Positions 58,501 to 64,000 of a stretch of DNA of 64,000 nucleotides are shown in pieces. The number at the start of each line of letters is the position of its first letter. Within the stretch, counting starts at the first letter, position 1. A model generated the notes under the pieces. The model was not told the origin of the DNA. It ran no database searches and saw only the letters and a program-made list of their open reading frames with translations. The DNA comes from Nymphalis io. Lineage: Eukaryota; Arthropoda; Insecta; Lepidoptera; Nymphalidae. The DNA lies in the NCBI RefSeq assembly GCF_905147045.1, contig NC_065889.1, positions 7,011,001-7,075,000 on the forward strand. The letters run 5' to 3'. Made by a program: the position numbers and the translations under genes.

Positions 58501-59799
58501 CTCATATTATATTCTCACACTAATCAGCAATATTCAGTGTTGTTATGTTCCGGTAGTGATCGAAGGTTCCGGCTTAAAAGGTGCGTGAGAATTTTAACTA
58601 CAGGCATAAGGAAAATAATATCTTAGTACAAGGTTGGTAATGCGTTGACGATGTAAAGGACAGCAATATTTTCGACAACGCCAGCCTATGGCTAGTGCTG
58701 ACCAATTACCATCAGCAGACTGGCAAGTGGGCCACACTTGCCAATCTGCCTAGCTTAATACTATAAAAAAAACATTATGTCTTAACCGTATTGATTTAAT
58801 TAGCTCTCGCTCATGGTTCATTCCAATGAAATTGAAAAAAGGATGAAGGTATTCATTGTGAATTTCTTTAAAGAATCTACGCTCATTAAAGGATAGGCCG
58901 AATTCTTCAATTATTACATCCGGAGCGTGTACTTTAACGAATATCAAATTCTTGTGTTCAGCCAACTGCAATTATTATCGCAATGTTAAAGTCATAATAA
59001 TTGGTACATTTATTATTCAGTTCTATCAATATAAAAACGCTAATAAAGATATATTTGTGTTGAATATGACTTTGTATTATGTATATGACCAAATTCTGGA
59101 CTTCAAGAATAAGTCAACTGTACAGGAGCTTAAATTTATAAGTGTGTGTGCAAACCTAGGTGCCCTCTGTGTCCTCGCTCGATGGGGCTATGGTCCGATT
59201 TGAACAAATAACAGCGTAGTTGCATCTTGTTTTTGTTATTTTATAAAATTATTATATATTTTTTCTATAGTAAAGTACAATAATATAAACAGATGTATAG
59301 AAAATCTTAGGGCTAGATAGAGGCATCAAGGAAATGTGATTACTTTTTATTAGTTTAATTAGAGCACGTGAATAGTAAACAAAGATTGTGAATTCAAACT
59401 CCAATATACAATTTTCATGTGTTTAATTTGTGTTTATAATTCAGGTTGTTTTCGGTGGTGCAAGTTGATATTGTGAAGTTGCTGTCAAAAGTAAAAGTGT
59501 ACTGAGCCTAAAACTTTGGTTCATGATGCTGCCAGTTTAGCTGCTCTGCTTTGCTTTTTCTCGAGTCTGTTTAAGGTGTTCTTTGTAATAGATATTAAAA
59601 ACTAAAATTGCTTAAGGAAATTTTGTTTTACCTTTCCTTCTTCTAGTTCAAGCTCTAAACCAAATTTTACGGCGTTCATAAAAAAATTCAAACGTATTTC
59701 TTGTATTTCCTTATTAGCGTTATCATTTATTACTATGACGATATCTATTCGTTTGTGACCTTCATTGAAAAAGCCCGTAAAAGCTGGATTCTGCGACAT
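40106..59799 (-). CDS. Anoctamin (TMEM16)-like membrane protein, copy 2, 18 exons
   Basis: Exons: B 59799-59632, C 58965-58787, D 58048-57935, E 57461-57359, F 56970-56887, G 56522-56404, H 55359-55157, I 54718-54628, J 53916-53814, K 52209-52042, L 51195-51052, M 50633-50467, N 49903-49785, O 48997-48910, P 46078-45961, Q 44603-44496, R 42209-42100, S 40240-40106 (stop TAA). About 770 residues. The simplest start is ATG at 59799 (MSQNPAFTGFF); short upstream exons (59980-59963, MDIDIE, or 60065-60036) are alternatives. Domains are the dimerisation domain (HKRIDIVIVIND, LELELEEG, FVKVHAPD, FALHDGPYF), MIREYFGERIAFYF at TM1, a Cys-rich loop (CNECRNLTICPF), FWKRKE, ELENYKTYASYERSL, CWEREYRL, QFAMATFLTCTCPIVPLF and YRRPLL. 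Q ends in phase 0 but R needs phase 1, so a mini-exon is probably missing. It is divergent from bystin. Confidence 0.85.
40241..42099. other. Last intron of anoctamin copy 2, no repeat identified
   Basis: AT-rich. Two short open frames on opposite strands (41314-41538 plus, 41367-41666 minus) overlap and have no domain, so they are not called. Confidence 0.4.
43268..43345 (+). mobile_element. SINE family A, short 5' fragment with internal deletion
   Basis: TTTGGTGGTAGGGCGTTGTG and TGAGTGCCACCCACT, jumping to ATTGTTGTGTTTCTGTTTAA. The middle and 3' half are missing. Confidence 0.65.
43545..44108 (+). mobile_element. SINE family B copy interrupted by SINE A
   Basis: The head CTCGTTGGCCTAGTGGCTGG reaches the B-box region (CTGGACTTAAATCTCAG) and continues after the inserted A copy with ATCGGGCCAATAAAAAGTTA through GGAAGTGTGTACACTC to GGCCGAGG and (ATT)n. 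It also contains an inverted pair, CAACCTGAAAGAGTTCAG with its complement at 43978-44030. Confidence 0.8.
43609..43845 (-). mobile_element. SINE family A copy nested in SINE B
   Basis: ATTATTATAGAATAGGAAGGC through CCTTCAAACTGGTACACAAC to TTTTGCGGTAGAATA. Flanking AAATCTCAGAT and AAATCAGAT look like a target duplication. The copy lacks the terminal CTACCACC block. Confidence 0.75.
44745..45600 (-). pseudogene. R1-clade ORF2 C-terminal fragment and 3' UTR
   Basis: Read on the minus strand: YQALLRRLQRVIAVRAIRGY, a frameshift, then GQFQAEVLAEVYHFRAEA, LSFRLTQVLTGHGCFGKYLH, and a zinc-finger region (SCHEGG...DTAQHTLTEC) in which the second Cys of the usual CHHC pair is lost. It ends LLPPPQ at 44878 before a short 3' UTR. 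It begins just downstream, in element terms, of where the 24839-27658 element stops. It lies sense in intron P-Q of anoctamin copy 2. Confidence 0.8.
45604..45702 (+). pseudogene. CR1/Jockey-like ORF2 C-terminal fragment
   Basis: VKLWNSLPREIRQAQ then VHIFKSRSR and a stop TAG. The LWNSLP...F+..L/R ending is typical of CR1/Jockey-type ORF2 ends. It abuts the 5' end of the R1-clade fragment in the opposite orientation. Confidence 0.6.
45775..45905 (+). mobile_element. SINE family B, 3' fragment
   Basis: AGAGAATGCACACAGGTGCA, then CACTATAATATCTCCTGCG, then GGCCGAAATCGATCTG. 5' truncated. Between exon P and the R1-clade fragment of copy 2. Confidence 0.7.
46158..46217. repeat. 60-bp near-perfect palindrome on the 5' edge of a SINE
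   Basis: ATTAATTTAATACATTTACT is followed by GGTGGTAGAG at the centre GAGCTC and then by the mirror copy. Only one base pair of 30 mismatches. It duplicates the flank plus the first bases of SINE A in inverted form. Confidence 0.85.
46178..46535 (+). mobile_element. SINE family A copy with long (AT)n tail
   Basis: GCAAGCTCGTCTGGGTAGGT through GTTCCGGTTTGAAGGGTGAG to CGTCCGCCTTCCTATTC, then about 50 bp of AT repeats. Nearly consensus, so a young copy. Intron O-P of copy 2. Confidence 0.85.
47124..47195 (+). repeat. Short interspersed repeat remnant
   Basis: GAATTTTTGTCTGTTTGGCT followed by CACGCTAATCTTC and CTTAACGGATTTGA, an arrangement I recall from a common degenerate lepidopteran repeat. 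Confidence 0.45.
47576..47685 (+). repeat. Interspersed repeat D, copy 2
   Basis: Matches 7768-7880 in the same orientation (GTTACTGTACAAATCGTGAC through TGAACCA), with a few substitutions and small length differences. Confidence 0.75.
49163..49535 (+). mobile_element. SINE family B copy, full length
   Basis: The tRNA-like head ends with B box CTGGGTTCAAATCCCAGGTC. The body follows to GGCCGAAATCGATTCGGAGG and ATTATTTATT. Intron N-O of copy 2. Confidence 0.8.
50658..50860 (+). repeat. Degenerate interspersed repeat
   Basis: TCCTCGCGGTTTCGCATGGG, then TCAAGTCAATCGGTCGAATA, typical of widespread lepidopteran retroelement debris. Intron L-M of copy 2. Confidence 0.5.
51324..51596 (-). mobile_element. 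SINE family A copy
   Basis: GGTGTACGTACATATGGGCC through CCTTGGGAACTAAGATG to CGTCCTACCACCAGTG. Intron K-L of copy 2. Confidence 0.8.
51718..51812. repeat. GC-rich foldback element
   Basis: ACGCTACCGC at 51724-51733 and GCGGTAGCGT at 51798-51807 are exact reverse complements. An inner CCTACGT/ACGTAGG pair lies between. A small GC-rich island inside an AT-rich intron. Confidence 0.65.
54222..54450 (+). mobile_element. SINE family A copy, rearranged
   Basis: GTGTTGTTGCGTTCCGGTGA through CTTACCATCA follows the plus orientation. The last part (GACGGGGCTGTACAAAGCCC then TAACACC) matches the family's 5' end in the opposite orientation, so two pieces are joined head to tail. Confidence 0.6.
55830..56190 (-). 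mobile_element. SINE family B copy, full length
   Basis: TGTCCTCCAGACCAATTTCG through TATTCCCTAACTCTCATAATC to GGGAATTGAACCCAGGACC (B box) and CATCAAGCCACTAGACCAAC. Intron G-H of copy 2. Confidence 0.8.
56575..56840 (-). mobile_element. SINE family C copy, diverged
   Basis: ATATCCCACTGCTAGGATAG, then GCTGCTCCAATGTGGATTGG, then CACTGGGCCGTCTTG. Intron F-G of copy 2. Confidence 0.7.
57552..57867 (-). mobile_element. SINE family C copy, full length and near consensus
   Basis: (GTAACA)n precedes CAGCCTGTTAATGTCCCACT. The body ends in GGTTTGAACCCACGATCATC (B box) and GGCCATCTCGGCTTTTTTT. Nearly identical to the 6400 copy. Intron D-E of copy 2. Confidence 0.85.
58480..58770 (+). mobile_element. 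SINE family A copy, diverged, with internal duplication
   Basis: TCGGATAGGTACCACCTACT. The GTTCCGGT block is duplicated (TTCCGGTAGTGATCGAAGG, then TTCCGGCTTAAAAGG). It ends in CTGCCTAGCTTAAT. Intron C-D of copy 2. Confidence 0.65.
59135..59205 (-). mobile_element. SINE family B remnant
   Basis: AAGTGTGTGTGCAAACCTAG, then GTGCCCTCTGTGTCC and CGATGGGG, matching the middle of family B in reverse. Intron B-C of copy 2. Confidence 0.5.
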
Positions 59800-60720
59800 A
59801 AAAAAACAAATGTTAGTCAAACAAAGATTATTAAATTAAAAAAAGATGTAATAGAAGACATTTAAAAAAAAAAGATTTTTGAGTTGATTCTGCGATGATG
59901 ATTTAACTTACCTAAGATTATAAAATAACAGAAGCACTAGAAAGGTTTAAAAAAATACATACCTCGATATCGATATCCATGATAACCGTATAAAATTAAA
60001 TAGCAATGAATTTAAAAAACACGTTAGAAAATTACCTTTGTATTAAAGACTAGTACTATTGACATTTTAATATTTATTTTTCTTTTTTAAATCTAACTTT
60101 CTGCAGAAGAGAAAGAAAAAGTTTTATCTTTATACATTAAATAAACAACAAAATGAGTATTATATAAAACCTTGGGCTATTATTTAGATACACTTAATTC
60201 CTCTTGTTCAAAATTCGCTTCCGAACGCCTTTTTACTTATTTCTAATACTTTAAAATTTTAAATTAATTTTTGTGTTCTATTTTAAGGGCACGATAGCCA
60301 GTGAAATATGAATAAAAAATCCACCCGGCAACGCTTTTCTCCTACTCGATTTAGACTTGTACACAATATTATTAACTAGGTTTTTTAAATATGGTGACTT
60401 TTAGACTCTACACTTCTACATTGGGTAAAAATTTTTAATAACAGTATTGTGGTATCCTAACATTCCCCTACTTAATAGTTTTGTTTTAATGGTGGTGGGT
60501 AAAACAAAAACTAAATCTGTTATATTACTATTATCACCTTAACTATTATTTAATATTTTATTTAATAGGCATCAGGTGAAGATCCGGCTTTATACATATT
60601 ATACGTCAATGTCACTGTCAAGTGTCAACGGCAAATCAATTGTCAAAAGTAAATTGTTAATGTTAATGCACGTGTTGTTGCAATTTTATCTAATATTGTG
60701 AATAAGTTACGTATTTAAAA
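59800..60720. promoter_or_regulatory. Shared spacer between divergent anoctamin copy 2 and bystin
   Basis: About 0.9 kb separates the two start codons, or 0.65 kb if the alternative copy 2 start exon is used. It must contain both promoters. No sharp TATA/initiator pair was singled out. Short tandem TATTTAATATTTTATTTAAT sequence occurs near 60545. Confidence 0.5.
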
Positions 60721-63700
60721 ATGGGTAAAGCAAAAAAACTTAAGCCATCTCAAGTTGCAAAAAATGTAGCTCTTGCTGATCAAATCGAAGCATCGAATTC
60801 AGTAAAAAATAAGAATAGAACCAAGGAAAAAAACAGACATGATGACGAAGATGTAAGGAATAAAACAAATCTTGAATCTTCCCAAAGTTCATTATAATTA
60901 AATTTTAATGGTTTTTCAGTTCGTTAACTCAGACTTATCCAGTAAAATTTTGAAAGCTGCACGAAGGCAGCAAGCAGAATTGGGCAATAGTGTTCCATCA
61001 TCTTCAACAAACGCGCTTCCAGTATCTTTTAATGGTATTTTCATCTTAACTATTATTATTCATTATTTATTTTATCTCTAGTTACTAAATACTATAACTT
61101 TCTTCACAATCAACTGGTATTTGTTGATAAAGTCAAACTTCTAATATTCTATATCTGTTTCTTTTCGAAAATATCAATGACATATTTCAAGAAGTAATAT
61201 AATAAATATTGTAGATGCAGGATCAGAAAACGAAGATAGTTCAGACAATGATGATTTGCAACCAGACACATACTACGACAATATTGAAATTAACGAAGAG
61301 GATGAAGAGGCACTCAAAATGTTTATGTCGGCTAAACCTGAAAAGACAAGAACATTAGCAGATATTATAAAAGATAAAATAACAGACAAACATACTGAAC
61401 TACAAACTCAGTTTTCAGATGTAGAAACTTTGAAATTGCAAAATATTGATCCAAGGTATCATTAATTACATTATTTATCAGCTCTGATGAGAATTTCATT
61501 ACATTTATGAAATATCTACATAGAGCCTTATTAATAATTTATTAAATATTACTTGCATGATTTTTTAGGATAAGGACAATGTATCAAGGTGTCCGAGATG
61601 TTTTACAAAAGTATAGATCAGGCAAATTGCCTAAAGCATTTAAAATTATACCACATCTGCAAAATTGGGAACAAATATTGTATATTACAGAACCCACAAC
61701 ATGGTCTGCAGCAGCTATGTATCAGGTACAACTTTCACTCTGGCTATTGTGTTGTATATAAACATATAAAATATAATTAGGATCTAAAAAGTAGACATGC
61801 TAATTATACAGTGATTTATGTACCTTGTAATAAATGATAAAAAAGTTTTTTTTTTTATAGAATATTAAGGCGGACGAGCATATGAGCCACCTGATGGTAA
61901 GTGGTCACCAAATGCCCATAGACATTGGCATTGTAAGAAATGTCAACCATCGCTTACATAGCCAATGTGCCACCAACCTTGGGAACTAAGATTTTATGTC
62001 CCTTGTGCCTGTAATTACACTGGCTCACTCACCCTTCAAACCGGAACACAACAATAACAAGTACTGCTGTTTTGCGATAGAATATCTGATAAGTGGGTGG
62101 TATCTACCCAGACAAGCTTGCACAAAGCCCTACCACCAGTGTTATATATATGGCATTTTATTATATATTTTAGTTATTACATATATGGCATTTTGTCTAT
62201 TATATTACTTTGATATTAAGTTTTATTTTATAGCATGACACAAAGATTGAAAATAATTTTGTATGACATCATAATAACAATATGCTTTGTTAAGTTTAAT
62301 TCACAAAATTTTCATGACAAATAGTTGCTAAAATAATTTTAATTATGAACCTTTATTACTTTGTTTTAGGCAACGAGAATATTTGCTTCTAATTTAAAAG
62401 AAAAAATGGCACAGAGGTTTTACAATTTAGTTCTCCTGCCTCGTGTTCGTGATGATCTTGCTGAATATAAGAGATTGAATTTTCATCTATATCAAGCTCT
62501 AAGAAAAGCATTGTTTAAGCCAGGAGCTTTTATGAAAGGAATATTACTGCCTCTGTTAGAAGTAAGTTGAACATTAACTTAAGAAAACTACATTTTGCTG
62601 GCAAATTGCATGGAATATGTATCCAAGTTTTGTTTATCTTTACTCCCTTTGCCATTGAAATATCGTCTGGAATAATCATTTTTATTACTTCATATAATAT
62701 ATTTAATGTCAGCAGAGAACAAGTCATACATACATTGTTATTAAAGGTAATTTTTTTTGGTAGGCAGGTGATTGCACATTACGTGAAGCTATAATAGTCG
62801 GTTCAGTTTTGGCTCGGAACTCAGTACCAGTTCTTCACTCAAGTGCTGCTCTTTTGAAAATAGCTGAAATGGAATATACTGGTGCAAATTCAATATTCTT
62901 GAGAATACTTTTTGACAAGAAATATGCATTGCCATACCGAGTCGTTGATTCAGTGGTGTTTCATTTCTTAAGGTAAATAAAATATCAGTATTTCTTTAAA
63001 AAAATATAAGGCAAATGTGGTGGTGAATGTGCTCTTTGATGGTCAGTTGTCACCAATACCCATAGCCATTGCCAAAATAAAAATGTTAACCATTTCTTAA
63101 TAGCCTTAATGTATTAAGTCACTCCTGTCTGTCATAACACTGGCTAAAACAATTTTCAAACTTTATCACAGCAATACTAAGCATTGTTATTTGCCAGTAG
63201 AATTAATTATGGAGGATGGTGCATCAAGTAAAGTGATGTAATTCTAATAGTAACAGTTGATTTATATTTAATTAAATGGAAATTGTATATTTTATATTCA
63301 TGATTGTGTTTGGTTTGTGTGTGTGCTGTGTAAAAATAAAATTATGAAACAAATTTAACATATTATTATACAATTAACATACGTTTAGTATGATTTTAAT
63401 GCTCTAAAAGCTATAGTGTTCACAGTTTCATATTAGTTACATAAATCTGATGAGTGGGTGGTACCTAGCCAGACAAATCCGCATGAAGCCCTGCCACCAA
63501 GTAAAATAAAAACATTCAAACTTATTATTTTTTAGTTTTTATGCTATGCTGTACAGAACACACTCTGCTTAAATAATTCTTAAGTGCAAAATCTAGATGT
63601 TTCATAATAATTGCAATTAAATTATTAAATTATATTATTATTTCTTTTACATATTTAAAGGTTTCAAAATGATAATAGATCTTTACCAGTGCTATGGCAT

Positions 63701-63811
63701 CAGGCTTTGCTTACCTTCGTTCAAAGATATAAAGCTGATATATCAACAGAGCAACGAGATGCACTTTTAGAACTGCTAAGGAAACAGTCACATCCAACAA
63801 TAACACATGAA
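60721..63811 (+). CDS. bys: Bystin (40S ribosome biogenesis factor), exons 1-7, 3' end outside the window
   Basis: Exons 60721-60852, 60920-61034, 61215-61455, 61569-61725, 62370-62561, 62764-62972 and 63661-63811; all splice junctions are GT-AG and in frame. The protein starts MGKAKKLKPSQVAKNVALAD, with a charged N-terminal half (an acidic run ENEDSSDNDD). The conserved bystin core follows: KFRSGKLPKAFK-type (here YRSGKLPKAFKIIPHLQNWE), YITEPTTWSAAAMYQATRIF, LLPRVRDDL, LNFHLYQALRKALFKPGAF, REAIIVGSVLARNSVPVLHS, LPYRVVDSVVFHFLRF, LPVLWHQALLTFVQRYKADI. Bystin acts in the nucleus and cytoplasm in late pre-40S maturation (yeast Enp1). The remaining C-terminal exon is beyond 64000. Introns 4 and 6 carry minus-strand SINE A copies. 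Confidence 0.95.
61847..62138 (-). mobile_element. SINE family A copy in bystin intron 4
   Basis: TTTTTTATAGAATATTAAGG, then CCTTCAAACCGGAACACAAC, then AAAGCCCTACCACCAGTG. Close to consensus. Confidence 0.85.
63008..63500 (-). mobile_element. SINE family A copy, old and split, in bystin intron 6
   Basis: GATGGTCAGTTGTCACCAAT through ATAACACTGGCT and AGCATTGTTATTTGCCAGTA, then about 230 bp of unrelated AT-rich sequence, then GATGAGTGGGTGGTACCTAG to CCCTGCCACCAAG. Confidence 0.65.
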
Positions 63812-64000
63812 GTAAGTTTGAATCACAGCAAAGTATAAACATTTATTTTAATATTTTTTTGCTTTTATATCAATATGACAACTTAAATTGTTTAATAAGC
63901 ATTCAAAAAAACAAAGGTTAATTTAATTACTTTCAAAACACAAGATATTATTTCATAATATAAAAGCATAAAAGATTATTGTTACCTCATCACAAAGAAA

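Noticed and set aside
1..64000. CRISPR arrays, operons or ribosome binding sites
   Set aside because: The sequence is clearly a spliced eukaryotic nuclear region; short direct repeats seen are microsatellites or SINE copies.

Overview
The window is nuclear DNA of a lepidopteran insect, most likely a butterfly. It is AT-rich, its genes are split into small exons by GT-AG introns, and the introns and spacers are filled with short interspersed repeats of lepidopteran type. Several insect retrotransposons stand out as GC-rich or coding islands. No prokaryotic or organellar signal was seen.

Layout. (1) 1-3.2 kb: the last two exons of a very-long-chain 3-hydroxyacyl-CoA dehydratase (HACD/PTPLA) gene, plus strand. 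(2) 3.2-9.75 kb: spacer with SINE copies and a non-LTR 3' tail. (3) 9.8-16.04 kb: a complete five-exon plus-strand gene for a 243-residue secreted protein that resembles mite group-7 allergen/JHBP-type lipid-binding proteins. (4) 16.98 to at least 38.4 kb: a minus-strand anoctamin (TMEM16)-like gene, 'copy 1', spread over more than 21 kb. Its 3' introns hold a CR1/Jockey-like element, a Ty3/gypsy pol remnant, an I-clade element, a GC-rich R1-clade element and DNA transposon relics. (5) 40.1-59.8 kb: a second minus-strand anoctamin-like gene, 'copy 2', in tandem with the first. (6) 60.72 kb to the end: the bystin gene (40S ribosome biogenesis), plus strand, cut by the window end. It is divergent from copy 2 with about 0.9 kb between start codons.

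The most interesting unit is the tandem anoctamin pair. Exon order and intron phases match throughout, and five internal exons have identical lengths, so the pair is clearly duplicated. Aligned by eye to the mouse TMEM16A calcium site, both paralogues have lost the acidic or Asn ligands at five of six positions and keep only the E734 equivalent, as Asp. They are therefore candidates for a calcium-independent or repurposed scramblase/channel lineage in Lepidoptera. One exon of copy 1, one mini-exon of copy 2 and the true 5' end of copy 1 were not found.

Mobile DNA is the other theme. Three SINE families (called A, B and C here) occur repeatedly. A is found inserted in B and B in A. An R1-clade element sits between perfect 14-bp target duplications although it stops inside the reverse-transcriptase ORF. 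R1-clade pieces lie in the same intron of both anoctamin paralogues. A 60-bp near-perfect palindrome sits on the edge of one SINE. Exon boundaries were placed by hand from reading frame, splice signals and comparison of the two paralogues.
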